From: Diplonema papillatum
Lineage: Eukaryota > Euglenozoa > Diplonemea > Diplonemida > Diplonemidae
Length of the DNA: 64,000 bases
NCBI GenBank assembly: GCA_030068145.1
Contig: JAPJBO010000245.1
Coordinates: 124,001-188,000 of the forward strand
Reading direction: 5' to 3'
Below are positions 21,241-33,154 of the stretch, piece by piece (within the stretch, counting starts at the first letter, position 1; each line of letters opens with the position of its first letter). The translations under genes were made by a program, and so were the position numbers. The notes below the pieces were generated by a model. The model worked only from the letters and a program-made list of their open reading frames with translations, was not told where the DNA came from and searched no databases.

Positions 21241-21866
21241 GTACTCGTTACGACTTTTGCTTCCTCGAGCTGAGAAACATTGCTTGGATTCGGGCGCTGA
21301 ACTCGTTGCCAAGAACGAGCTTTCCTCTCCCAAGCTCTATCCCAATCGGTAGCAACGACGGGCGGTGTGTGTACCACCTACAAGTGTACGAAATGGCAGG
21401 GACGTAATCAGCCGGTGTGTGCACCACCTACAAGTGTATGAAATGGCAGGGACGTAATCAGCCGGTGTGTGTACCACCTACAAGTGTATGAAATGGCAGG
21501 GACGTAATCAGCCGGTGTGTGTACCACCTACAAGTGTATGAAATGGCAGGGACGTAATCAGCCGGTGTGTGTACCACCTACAAGTGTACGAAATGGCAGG
21601 GACGTAATCAGCCGGTGTGTGTACCACCTACAAGTGTATGAAATGGCAGGGACGTAATCAGCCGGTGTGTGTACCACCTACAAGTGTACGAAATGGCAGG
21701 GACGTAATCAGCCGGTGTGTGTACCACCTACAAGTGTACGAAATGGCAGGGACGTAATCAGCCGGTGTGTGTACCACCTACAAGTGTACGAAATGGCAGG
21801 GACGTAATCAGCCGGTGTGTGTACCACCTACAAGTGTACGAAATGGCAGGGACGTAATCAGCCCCG
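21241..21866 (-). pseudogene. 18S rRNA 3'-end fragment with tenfold 50-bp internal amplification
   Basis: On the minus strand, GAGGAAGCAAAAGTCGTAAC (21247-21266) and CACCGCCCGTCG, TACCGATTGG and GATTACGTCCCTGCC are the universally conserved words of the small-subunit 3' minor domain, in correct order. Between GATTACGTCCCTGCC and ACACACCGCCC, which normally lie only a few bases apart, there is an extra GTACACTTGTAGGTG. The 50-bp piece spanning this junction is then repeated ten times (starts every 50 bp from about 21366). Downstream of GTCGTAAC the normal CAAGG and ITS are missing. A functional rRNA could not hold ten copies of its decoding-site flank, so this is a rearranged pseudogene. Confidence 0.85.
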
Positions 21867-23806
21867 GTGAAGCCCCTCGCCAACAGCGGCGCCTGGCAAG
21901 GGCGAGCACGCCACACGAAGCGGTGAGGCGAGAAGGCATCGACTCACTCCTGGCAACTAAGGTCGTCCTTCCACGAGCTGGGAGGGGCTGCCGGTCCAAA
22001 GAGGCGACGGCGGGCAGCGCCCCCAAAACGGATGATCCTTCAAATCTAGACTGTTGCAGACTTTTTAAGGGACCCGTGTTTTGTGCCTACGGTCGGCAGT
22101 CTAGCGCGGGTTGGGGTTCTTTGGTACCAGTTTTTTGCTCGTCTGCTGGCTGGGTGGTCTTTGCAGCTGCGTTTTCTATGTCTGTCTTGCAGAAACACGC
22201 ACAGCAGGAAAAAGGCTTTGCTGCTTCCGCTCACACGCGGACTCGAGCGGCCTTTTTTAATAAGCGCACACTTTTTTTTTTTTTAGCGTTTTAGGAGGTT
22301 TATAGGTCCGGGTGTTATTTTTCCAACTTCCTCCTCCCTCCAAGTCTCAAGAGATTACACGACGAAAACTGCAGATCCGACCTCTGGGATGCCAAGAGGC
22401 AAGAACACCATCCCCGAGAGATCCTTTTTACCGGTTGCCAGTATAGAAACAGCACAGAAGGGATGGCCTCGCGAGAAAATTCCAAAAAAAAAGAAGCGCC
22501 ATAAAGGAAAAGAAAGAAGTCTAGGAAGAAGAAGGTGCGCGCCCGTCCGGACACAGCCGATGGCACCGCAGATAGGAGCGGAGAGGTTAGTGACGAGGTG
22601 CAACTGTACATCCCCACGGAGGGCAATCAGCCTTTTTCTTCACCCCCCGACACACTCGTTGTCGGATGCCGACTTGCAACATCCGAATGCGTTTCTAACG
22701 ATCCCGTGCGTACAGATTGGTGGGGTCTCGACCTTTTTGGTTGCTTGAAAGGTTCAGCTTCGCTAGCAAGAGCTTCACCGAGCTCACGCAGACTTTTAAC
22801 TCGTGCGTCAAGCCAGGGTCCATGCGGCGCGCTTCCGCTGGGAGAAAGTGCATGAGTCCTTCGTGCTTCATAAGGGCAGCTGCTGCGGGTGCACAAATCG
22901 TTCACGCGGTTTATTATGCGAGAGGTCGTCCAACTTCGCTCGCGCACGGGTCGGTTCTTTCGCCTCCCTATCATGCTTACTTACTCTTTTTCGTCACGTG
23001 CGCAAGCGGCCTGTTTCCCGTCCTCCCGTGCTACGGGAGTGTCGCTCGACAGGAGGTGACACAGGCTGCAGGGGATGCCTACTGCTCCCTACACGTCACA
23101 CGTACACGAGGCCCAACTGCAGGGTGCCCCCTGCGAAATATTAACAGTAAGAGCATATCAGTAAGAGCATATGGCACGAGCTGACGTGACAGAAAGAATC
23201 CCCCGTTGGAGAGCCAGCTTCAGCAGGGCCGCTTATGAAACGGTCAACAAGCGCCTATCCTAAGGTTTGCACGCATTTGCCTCACCGCCGCATGATCGCG
23301 TCGTCGCCACCGGCCCGCCGCTGTTTGTAGAGCATTATGTGCTCCGCACGTTTTTGCGGGTCGAGCGCCGTCATTGAACCTTGTGCGATGGCGCACCAGC
23401 CGCGGAAAACTCCTGGGTTTTTGATGGAGATAAGCTAAAAGGGGTTCGAAAAGTATCCGGGTGACCAGAGTTTTTCCGGAATTTTGCCTTTGCATGGAGG
23501 CGGTTCCTCTTGTGTGTGTCGGTTGATCGTTTTTCCACATCGTTTTACCCTCAGGTTCAAAATTCAGGTCAACCATCACGCCGTGCATACGTTGGTGGGA
23601 AAGGTTGGGGTTTGTTTGTGCACACGAGTGTAGTTCCTATTTGACAGGTTCATTTTCTCAGTTTCACTGTGGGAATCGGAAATCAAACCCAGAGCAGGAC
23701 AAGTCAGTAAACCAGGAGGAGGGGGGTGTGGGCTACTCGAGAACCAAAAATACTTAAAGTTCGAATTCGCTTGGGAATCCGGGACTTTTTTAACACGACA
23801 AATCGC
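21867..23806. other. Intergenic spacer, no gene recognised
   Basis: Contains a T-run at 22271-22284, a GTTTC(T/C)(A/G)ACGATCCCG-family copy at 22690-22760 with the downstream TTCAGCTT also seen at 25430, and near 23495-23575 a copy of the GGTTGATCGTTTTCCCA family shared with 54.4 and 63.0 kb. The first ~200 bp could be a highly diverged continuation of the 18S block; I cannot align it. Confidence 0.45.
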
Positions 23807-24022
23807 CCCACTACTATCCCGTACTACTACGGCGGGCGTAAGTCGTTGCGCCGTGGGCGCAGAGCGAGCCGTGGCCCTGTCAAAGATGTTTGTTGCACCG
23901 ATGGTGGCGCAGCCGGGGGCGTTCTGACTGGCGGACGAGACCGCCTGGCAGGCGTGTGTTGACACGTTGTTTCGCGGGCTCTCCTCCTTTTGGCAATAGC
24001 CCGCCCTATGGCGGCGGCTAGC
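23807..24022. repeat. 215-bp dispersed repeat, copy 2
   Basis: Near-identical to 9036-9252; it abuts the LINE fragment that begins at about 24025. Confidence 0.85.
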
Positions 24023-24024
24023 AT

Positions 24025-24690
24025 CTTGACGGAGAATCTCAACTCCCACTGAACAAACGGTACGTCGTGCGGATATTCAGGCACGGCATCGATCCAGCTG
24101 TTACGGGCGCAAATTGTTTCCAGCTTGCCCAACATCCACTCGGTCTTCCGTCCAGCCGCAAAGCGTGGGCGGTGGGTACAACCCGGCATAGCCGGCGCAC
24201 CAAAACAGCGAAGGGAACAGACCCCCTGCCGCCATTTCCCAGGGAAGGAGGCGACTCCTGAGTCGGCGCAGCACAGGTCGTTGATGGCTCGCATAAGGTA
24301 CCCAATTTGCAGCCCCTTCTCGGCGAAAGTTCTCCCCGGGAGCTTCGAACGCGTAAATGCCTCAAAATCAAGCGCGAGTTCCACGCCTGTCGTCGGGAGA
24401 GGGTTGGTGCTGACCCACGATAGACTCCGCAGCCAGAAGACCAACGTCGCTGCGAAGCGGGTTCCGATGTTGGTCGTAAGCAACTTACGGCTATCGGGCA
24501 TGTCCCGGACCATCGCCTCAGCAATGCAAAAGCGGGATCGCAGCTCGTTCCATCTGCAACCTGGGCCCGGACATTGCCAGTAGTATATGCCACAGGGTCC
24601 CCGTCGCACCGCTGTCGCAAAACTCGCAGTCGCCGCTCCCCGAACCCCACTTCCTGTGGCACCATTCCCGTGAGTACACCGCTCCCCCAA
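24025..24690 (-). pseudogene. Frameshifted LINE ORF2 C-terminal fragment
   Basis: Read on the minus strand from about 24690, REWCHRKWGSGSGDCEFCDSG then GTLWHILL is the Cys/His motif (C..C...H) that follows the RT/RNase H region in non-LTR retrotransposons. Its expected continuation CPGPGCRW lies in the next frame, so a single frameshift breaks the gene near 24580. The second frame continues to about 24025 with a protein-like but unrecognised C-terminal region (GRTFAEKGLQIGYLMRAIND). No RT domain is present. It is truncated at its 3' end by the 215-bp repeat. Confidence 0.65.
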
Positions 24691-24834
24691 GATAGATAGA
24701 AAAAAGGTGTTTTGATTCCTCACTTTTTCTCACGAACGGGGGGGTCCTGCTTTTGGCTTGTCCAATTCGTGGTCAGCACAAACTCAAGAGGTCTAGTCAA
24801 CTATTCCCTGCAGTATTGGCATACTTTCAAATAA
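24689..24834 (+). repeat. Dispersed copy of the 196-bp repeat of 63.2-63.6 kb
   Basis: Shares TTTTTCTCACGAACGGGGGG, GTGGTCAGCACAAACTCAAG and CCCTGCAGTATTGGCATACT with 63225-63614. A small deletion removes part of the unit. Confidence 0.85.
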
Positions 24835-24996
24835 TAAAATCCTCACTCCTATGCTTGTGTCTGTCACTCTCGTCCACCGTTCCTGCTCTGCTTGCCGCGC
24901 GCCGTAGGGTTGGAGTAAAAAGGTGAAGCCAGAAAGCTGCTATTCTTGCTGCTGACCACATGAAGTGGTGCTAGCAAAACGCTAAAAAGAACACAC

Positions 24997-25322
24997 CTCG
25001 CAAAGGCTTCAGCAGAACAAGGCACACCGACCGGGCGAGGACGGCGACGCAACCGTCGCGAACGGCTTGGGGCAGCGACTCGAGGACGCGCATCGTGGCG
25101 CCGACGTCCTCGGCCGCCGTGCGGTACCCTTGCTGGATGCCTTCGAACGCGCCGCCCGGCTGCGGCAGCGCCGGCGCCGGCGTGTCGTCGTCGTGCGACG
25201 ACTCGAGGACGTGCACGCCCGCGCTGACGATGCCCCCGCCGATGATCGCGGCCTGCTCCGTCAAATGCACGGCTTCCACCGTGAGCTTGCTCAGGAAGTC
25301 CGCGAGGGCGTGTGGAATCCCG
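24997..25322 (-). CDS. ATG2: ATG2, C-terminal exon
   Basis: The minus-strand frame GIPHALADFLSKLTVEAVHLTEQ aligns without gaps to the GLQ.GA..FL.S...EAV.L region near the C-terminus of plant ATG2, and is followed by GGAFEGIQQGYRTAAEDVG and a helix ending LLKPLRG, also in family order. The exon opens at a clear acceptor (AACACACAG|CGGG, first base 25322) and closes at a donor-like GAG|GTGTGT (24997/24996). Its phase (needs two bases before it) fits the donor at the end of the large exon. Family members usually have about 30 residues (YRKDGR region) between the two exons; a small exon may hide in the intron. A last exon should follow 24996, but I could not find it. Confidence 0.65.
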
Positions 25323-26783
25323 CTGTGTGTTCGTGGACGTTGTTTTGGTTTTTAGCGTTTATTTGTGTTTCCGACGATCCCGAATTGGACGTACAGATTG
25401 GTGTCTTTCGACCTTTTGTATGCTTGTGAAGTTCAGCTTAGTGCGTGCTTGTGGCGATCGGTGGGGTTCCCAAAAGGAATGTTTTGTGGTATTTTTTAGA
25501 GTTAACGTTCGCTTGGGATTCCGGGGTTTTAGGGTCTCCGTGTGGCCGTTGGTATAGTTTTGCGGGCACCTCGGCCAATGTTTAGGCAGGACGCTGCCTC
25601 TCCGTGCATGTTCGATGCTAGCATCAAGTCTTCTTCGCGGGGATTGCAAACAGTTGAGTTCTCCTTTCTGGGCATGATGGGTTCGTATGCTTCTGACAAC
25701 AGGTGTATCAATCATTCCACGAAAAAGTGCCATAAACAACGACATCTTTTGGGTTACTGCCGATTTTTGCCATCTGCAGGTGCGAAAATTGTCGGTTTCA
25801 AGATTTTGAGGGCACGATTTGATCCACCGAGGACAGGGCTTTCCGAATATCTGGTCGGATAATCTTTTTGACCGATTTGGCCTAAACATGGCCCCCTGGG
25901 ATCCCCGCACTCATTTTTTTCTTGTATAAGCACCTGCTTTGTAGGTAGTACTTGAGGAGACTGCCAGTTGCGAAATCTAAGGAGGTACACGACGGAAGCG
26001 CGCCAAGAGTGACCCATCCGGTGTCACATAGCGAAAGGCAGGTTAGTGTGGCATGCCGATGACTCCCCACTATCGCAGCAATATTCCTTTCAAAGGAGGG
26101 ATCGCACGAAGCAAATCTGTGACGCGTTCGTGGAGTGAGTCAACCTCCGAGATTGCTCGTGCGGCGCCTCGCCGATCTGCTTCCTTGTCAGTCCGACGAT
26201 ACCTCATTTTTCTCTCGGAGAGGCGAGGGACCGAAAAGTGCGCTGGGGTTCGTTTTGATTTGGATGCTTTCGTACCCGCGTCCAAACGAGCTGGAAAAGA
26301 GACGAGGTGGACACTCGGGACGGCGGCTGCTCTTGCTGCTGCCGCTGCTGCGCGGTTCTGCGGGTTGAAACAAAAAAAAAAAAAAACACCTGAAGGGGTC
26401 CTTGCCCATTTTGTAGTGTTTGTATGGCGTCGACACGAGACTCATCGCGCTGTTGCTTATTCGTGTCACGGACCTGTGTGTTGCTGAGTTGATTGCCCGC
26501 TTGATGATCCGGGGGTCTAGTGCTCTAGCGAGTGGCCAACGGAGAACTTCTCGAAGGCGGGTACTTTTTCTTTGTTCTTCACTTACACCACCGTGTGTTG
26601 TTCTCTCACTCAGGACTTTTGACCTGTTGTGTTTGTGTGAATTGTCGTGTTGGGGTAGACTCGCATGTCCGTTCAACACTGGTTCGGTAGTTACAGCACT
26701 TGGGGTCCCTTCGGTTCGTTGTCTGGCAGTTGTTGTCGAGCATTTCCTTCCAAGCTGGCGCTTATGTAAAAAAAGAACGTCAC
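25323..26783 (-). other. ATG2 intron (about 1.46 kb) containing dispersed repeats
   Basis: Donor GTCAG|GTGACG and acceptor CACACAG|CGGG bound it. Inside are the composite GTTTCCGACGATCCCG/GAGTTAACGTTCGCTTG repeat (25366-25556), a SINE-like copy (25576-25640), the CAACTGGCAG family (25925-25985) and a 15-A run (26371-26386, reverse-oriented as T on the transcript). A short minus-strand frame near 26590-26470 might hold the missing small exon, but no splice pair is convincing. Confidence 0.55.
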
Positions 26784-29700
26784 CTGACGGTCGGGACTCC
26801 GGAGAGCAAGTCAGCGATGTGGACGGTCTCCCACCACTTCTGGGCCAATTTCGAAGGGAGGGCCTTCGACCAGCAGCCCTCTATTGTCACCTCGCCGAGT
26901 TCGACGTTCATGCCTTCGATGTTGAGCAGGTTGAGCAGCTCGAAGAGGTCTTGCGCTAGCAGGTTCTGGAAGCGGCACCGCTTCGCGTTGTAGTCGAGCT
27001 TGATGCTGATCCGGCCGATCGTCACTTTTTTGAAGTAGAGCTGCGCCTCGTCGTCGTCGGCCCCGCCGTCGTGCATCACCATGTGCATGTTGTTGTTGCG
27101 GTCCTCCGTCAGAGTCGCGTTGATGGACGACGAGGAAAGCGGGACAGAAGGCGTCGGCGCCGGCGGCGCCGACGGCCGCGCAGCTTTGTGGAGAACCAGC
27201 GCGTCGTGCCGCTGGTCGAACGCCCCGAAGAAGCGGGCGAGGAACTCGAGGGCATCCTGGTCCACGTTGACCCGGAGTGGCTCGACGTTGAGGAACAGCT
27301 CCAACTCGGCGAACTTCAAGGCGTCGCGCTTGCCGGCCATCGCCTTCGGCACCGTCGCCTTCAACTCGCACATGATGACGTCGTTCTGCTCGTCGATGCT
27401 GTGCACGGACGTCACCAGCTTGTTCCGCGACGACACCGTCAGCTTGTCCAACACGTCGACAGTCCGCGCACCGGCCTTCAACTTCCACATGTGGCCGTCC
27501 GCCGTGCCCAGCGGACTGAACATGTCGAGCAAACAGAAGAGGTCGTCCAGCTGGAAGGTCACGAGCTGGCTGTAGATCCGTGTCGATCGGTACACGTCGG
27601 ACGCTTGCTTGGCGCTGACCGCGGAGCTCTTCATGCCCTGCAGCTTGTTGTGGACGGCGTCCGGAGAGAGGGACGTGACGAAGTCCTTGCCCCCGTAGAG
27701 GTGCAGGTGCCACGAGAGGCCGCTGATCACGAGCTCGAACTCCGGCGTCGGCTCGTCGGGCTCCGCGACGACGGTGCGCAGCCGCGACTTCGGCGGGTCG
27801 ACCGACCCGAAGTAGTCGTCTTCGACGAAGTCGCCGAGCGACCGCTGCTCCTTGAGCAGCGCCGCCTTCGACTCGGGCAGCGCCACGCACGGCGGCGCCT
27901 CGCGGCCGCCGTCCGCGTAGTCGACTTCGTGGAAGCTGTCGGACGGCGTCGGGGGCGACGCGCCACTCCCCTGCCCGGGCCGCGGCGGCGGAGGGGACAG
28001 CGACGCCGCCGCCGCCGCCGGCTTCCGCGGCTTCGGCTCGTCCTTCACCGCGGCGCCGGTCGGGTTGTCGGATTCGGTGGTCAGGTCGTCCAAGTCGCCG
28101 AGCTCGCTCAGGTCGCTCAGGTCGATGTTGTTGAAGTCGATGTCCGGGTTCGGGTGCCACGAGCCCACCTCCGCCTGCGCCAGGTCGTCGGCCTCCTGCG
28201 CGACCGGCTTCGCGTCGGTGATGACCGCCAAGACCGCGCCCGCCGTCGGCTGCAGCGTGACGAGAGGCAGCTGCGCAAGCTGCGCATCGTCCTCCGCCGC
28301 TTCCTGCATCAGACTCGACGCCTGCGGCACAACCTCCTGCAACGAGGTCGCCACCACTTGCGGCACGGTGCGGTTCATCGGGTCAGGATCGACATCGGTG
28401 TCGGTGACGCGCAAAGCTGCGGAAGAGGGCGCCATCAGCCGCACGTTGCAACTCTCAAGCTGTATATCCCGAGGCAGGGCCATGGTCATGGGTGGCGAAG
28501 GCACGCCGCGTTCGACGGGGGCCGCGCTCGGCAAGTCGGCGTTAGGGACCTTGGGTTGCTGCTTTGAACGCTCGACGAGAGAAGGAGGCGGCACGAAGGC
28601 ATGCTCTGGGACACCCTCCGGAGGCGCGGTCTCCGCCGGCCCCAGCGGGTGGTTTTCGTGTTCGTCCTCCACGATGCACTGGGACACCTGCGGGTTCTCG
28701 GTGTCGCCGTAGTGCCGCTCGTGCAGGACGATCGGATGCGACACGCTGCCGTTGTTCTTCGGCAGCTCGTCGTCCGGGTACGACTCGGTGATGCGGGCGT
28801 TCTCGTGGATCACCTGCCCCACCCTCTGCGCGAGCTTCACCGCGTTCTTCTGCAGCTCCTTCTTCGCCTGCGTCGGATGCTGCTGGCCTTCGACCTTACT
28901 CCCCCCGGACAGCGGCACCCCGACAAACACATTTGACTCCGTGTCGGCAACGCCTCGAGACGGACCCGGTGGTGCAGCCCCAGCGGAACCTCCTGCTTTC
29001 GCCTGCTCCGGCACCACCGGCAGCCCGAGGGCTATCCGGTAGTGGTGCTCGATGGGGGTCAGGTGCAGCTGCTCGTCGCCCGAGATGTAGTGCACGATGA
29101 CCTCCTGCAGCAGCCGGAAGGAGTCCGCGCAGCAGTTCGTCTTGAGCGACCCGCCGACGACTTCGACGACGAACGGCTTCTGCGCCTCGACGCCTTGGTC
29201 TTCCACGGCGATGTCGAGGTCGTTTTCGACGGTCCGCTTCGCCCTGTGGACGCCTCTGCCGCGGATGTGCGGGGTGCAGTCCTGCGTGGGGGCGAACGTC
29301 TTGATGATGACCTTCACGTCGTCGCCGGTGGTTTCCATGACGTTGACGAACCCGAGGAGCTCCAAGTCGGAGACGATGCCGCGCATGCTCTTGCCGAAGA
29401 GGCTCCGGCCGCGCGTCGACTCCTCCTTGTCGTACGCGACCAGGTCCCGCCTGAAGTGCCCGTCGTCGAGGTGCAGCGTCGTCGGCCCGACCCCGACCTC
29501 GGCGCGGAACTCCTCGCTGAGCATGACCACCAAGCAATTGAAGGTGATCTGCTCCGCGACCACCAGGATCCGCGCCGACAAATTCGGCGGCAGGTAGTCG
29601 ATGATGATGTCGTTCGCCACCACGCTGATGTGCGACGCCCGCAGCCTGCCCTGGGCTGCGGGGGACAGCGCGCCCTTGTCGCCGTCGTCGTCGTCCGTGC

Positions 29701-32700
29701 TGTCGGAGTCCGCGGGGTTTTCGTACACTCGCTCGACGTCGGTGAAAAGCTCGGTCAGCACCATGATCCAATTGTTGGCGTCCTGCTTGACCTTGTGCGA
29801 CAGGATCATTCGGCTGAGCACCACCTTCAGCGACAGATCCTGCCGGTCGCGGATAGTCGCGAACGCTGGGTTTGACGGGCTGCACTGCGCGTACCGCAGG
29901 AGAACTCTCAACCCGTTGTGTCGGTGGTGGGTTTGCGACTTGCCCTGCGGGTTCTGATGGCTTCGCTGGTACAAGTTGTGGTAGTTCCGAACGATCGGCA
30001 CGTCGCGGTCCTCGAGCAACTCGACACTCGCAACGTCGATGGCGAAGCGAGCGAATGCGTCGGACGCCTGGTGCGAGACTAGGAACGCCGACAACCCTTC
30101 CGCATTGAGGGTGTACCGGAAGCAAGGCGGCTCTTGTGGGTACGGCACAGCATAAGGGGGAGGAACGTCGGAAGGGAAGCACATCGGAGCTTGAATGTCG
30201 AGCGTCAGCTTAGGGCAGTCAAGTTGAAGGGCAAACGTGCCGAGGGGCTGCTGCCAAGGTTTTAGGGTCGCTCCTGTGTTGAGAAGAGAGAGGGGGACGC
30301 CTCCCCCGGCCGTGTGCAGCTGCGATTCGGTGAGCGGTTTGCACGTGCCCGCGTCGGTCGATAGACCGGCGACGAGTTCGCTGATGAGGTGCTGCAGGAG
30401 GAGGACTTGGTCCTTCTTGATGGACACAGCGCCCGACGGGTACGACACCAACACGTGCGTTGCCGCGTGCTTCGCGTTCTCTTCCCTGAGATTGCTCTCG
30501 TGGTCTTCGGGCAGCATTTCGGCAGCCCGCGTCTTCTTCGCGACAGCGGCTGGGTCTGCCTTCGGGTTCAACGTCACCACGATGTTCGGCGTCCTCGGCG
30601 GCTTGATTGAGGAACCGCCCGCAGCACCGGACGCGTGACGGTTCCCGTGGCCGGATTCGAACGAGGCTATGAGGTTTTTGACATCTTTTCGGATGAGGTA
30701 CAACTTCAAGTTCGCGGAGCTGAGCTTCCACGCCGTCGGAGGCTCCTCGGCCGGGAACGCCACAACCGAAACCTGCCGGCTCTGCGTTGACTTGAGCTCA
30801 CAGTCGTCAAGCTTAAGCCGCAGCGAGCACCCAAGCCAGCTGCCATCGGAGTGATAGTCGAGGATACTTTGCAGGTACGGCCCTATGAGGGTCTGATCGT
30901 CCTTTTCCTTGTTCGCGAAGTACACGATGATCTCGGTTTGCCCCGAGATAGTCGTTTCCCTCGTTAGCTGGACGGCAGACCCTGAGAGGCGAGGCGGAGA
31001 TGCGGAGATTTGCGACGACTTGATGCACGAATGGAACATCGTTGATTGAACGTGGGAGTCCATTAAGGAAGGCGGCGGGATGCTGGCTTTGCTGGAGGAT
31101 GCGGCGTGGGAGTGGGTCGAGTGTTTTGGAGACGCGTGGATGGTGGAGGATCCGAAGGTGACCGAGCGCGTGGGGAAGTGCTCGGGCGACTTGGGGAACG
31201 TCGGCTCGTGCCCATGGACCGCTGGCGGGTGCGAGCTGCTGCTCGCGGCCGCGGCCGGAGGGGGATTCGCGGAGAACCGCCGGTAGCCGTCGCGCTCCCG
31301 GAAGGCGTCGTCGAAGTCGCTGGCGCTCGAGATGGGGGACCCGCTGCTGGCCGAGTTCGTCCTGCGGAAATTCGACCGCTCCACCTCGCAGCTCTGCAGC
31401 GACCCGCACGAGGAGCTCCGTCCGAAGTCGGGCGAGGCCGCGTCACTCCCGAAGACCTGGCCGCAAAACTTCAACAGGTCCTTCATCAGCGGAGCGTACA
31501 CATTGATCCGCGGCGACATGCGCACGCGGATGCTTTGCTTGACGACGGTCTCGTGCTTCTGCCGGGAGCTAGAGGTGGTGATCAAAATGGTGACCTGCGG
31601 CCGCTTCTGCGGCTCGTTCCTGTGCGGACCGCGCACAGTGAGGAACTCAACTAGTTTCCGTGATGTCATGCCGTTGGGGCTGGTTACGTCCGATGGTAAG
31701 ACGGACGAAGTGCCTGCTGCGGTCTTAGTCCGCCACGTCACGTTGACGACGGAAAGAGCAAACTCGACCTTGCTACCCGTGTCATCCGCAGCGGTGCGTA
31801 TCATGATACCAGACGGCTCGCCCCCGTTCTGCGAAACCTCGAACAAAATGTGATCATCCTCAAGCGCCTTGCACGGCGACGCCACCGAGCCCGACGACAG
31901 CGAGCCCAGAGACGCTGTGCCACCGTTTCCATTGCCTGTGGACCCGATTGGTTCCGTTTCAATTTGCTGCAAAAGCGAATCCCACAACCACTCTGGTGGC
32001 GGCTTGTCAGACTGCAAGAGTGCCGCTGTCAGGTTGACTATGTGGAACGTCAGGGCCAGCTGGTATCCTCCCTCGGGCTGCTCATCCTCACACGAATCGC
32101 TAGGTTTACTATCGCCCGTGCTGAGTGATATTATGTCGGCGAGCCCTTTGAGTGTCTGGAGATGACGAGGCGCAAGGATGCAGTGCAGAGACTGCAAGAA
32201 GAATCCGATGCGTAACCCTACGAACGACTCGCTCGCATAGCCTGCGCTGGCAGCCGCTGCATTGGCTGCTGCAGCTGCCGCTAGATCAGACGGAAATGTG
32301 ACTTCCACGCTGTTTTGATTGTCCGCATAACCCATGAAGATCACATCCAACGTCGGATCGTTTTTTTCCCCGTTGGTCTCAGCCTTCGGTTGATGCGAAT
32401 GCGATGTACGCTGGGAACGTGGCGACATCAGGGTGCTCGATAGCAGGTTTTCGTCGGCGGTCACCGTGTGGAGGTACACAATAAAGCTTTGGAAGGTCAG
32501 AACCTTACAATAAAACTTGCCGTGTGTTCGATCGCTCGGCAGCATGTCCTTGTCCGTCAGGTCGAGCCACGGGATTTCGACACGAACTATGTCCACTTTG
32601 TCAGCACGCGCTGAGTTCTGGAACCGGATCGAAAGGTTGCCATTTCGGACGCCAACTTTCATCCGCTGCACTGTCTTGTCGATCAAATCCTTCACTTGCG

Positions 32701-33154
32701 CAGACTGAAACTCATCATCTGCTTTCGCATCGTCCCGGCCGAGACTCTCAAGGTCCTCCCTGCTAACGCTACCTATCAGCACAGAACGGGCAATATCGTC
32801 CACAGCCTTCCCATCGTGGAAGATCGAAGAGCCTGCTTCGGACTTGACATCGGACCGTGTGATAAAATCGACAACCAAATCGACGTCTCGAATGTCGAAC
32901 TTCAAGCGAAGCGTTTGGAGACTCCATCCAATGTGGATCTTGCCTATTCGGCCGTATGTTAGCTGAATGGGTAGTCCCGCAAGGATCGTTTCATTGATTA
33001 CTTCAGTGTCAAATTCCAGCTTGGTGAGAGTGAACCCTTCGGTGATACTGATATTTTGAAACTGTTCCGGGTCGAGCTTTTTCAGGAAGCGACTGAGTAC
33101 GCGCTTAACGACGAAGCGCAGGACTTTATCGTAAACCCAGTTCACGCATTGCAT
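26784..33154 (-). CDS. ATG2: ATG2, autophagy lipid-transfer protein, large exon
   Basis: ATG2 is a rod-shaped protein that moves lipids from the endoplasmic reticulum to the growing autophagosome membrane. This exon gives 2124 residues from ATG at 33154. The chorein-type N-terminus is clear: VLSRFLKKL, then VINETILAGLPIQLTYGRIG, matching the LPL.V..G.IG motif of ATG2/VPS13. Near residue 1900, YSQLVTFQLDDLFCLLDMF and VDVLDKLTVSSRNK fit the ATG2 CAD-tip region. Next, PLRVNVDQDALEFLARFF is almost the same as the diagnostic PLRLNVDQDALFFL of animal ATG2, followed by LDYNAKRCRFQNL and LLSGVPTVR. The middle is low-complexity and divergent. The frame ends in TGA directly after CAG|GTGACG, read here as a splice donor, since the family continues further. 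Confidence 0.9.

Noticed and set aside
21371..21864. CRISPR-like array
   Set aside because: Ten contiguous 50-bp copies without spacers, derived from 18S rRNA.
21241..21866. Functional 18S rRNA gene
   Set aside because: Tenfold internal amplification, an insertion beside the decoding site and no ITS-like continuation.
23441..23480. Longer LTR-type element around 23.4-24.0 kb
   Set aside because: No paired LTRs, primer-binding site or polypurine tract found.
27071..28567. 498-codon plus-strand frame and other long frames opposite ATG2, ALAS and the pseudo-metacaspase
   Set aside because: High-GC coding strands leave long antisense frames; they are Arg/Val/Pro-rich with no domain, while the opposite strand has clear family matches.
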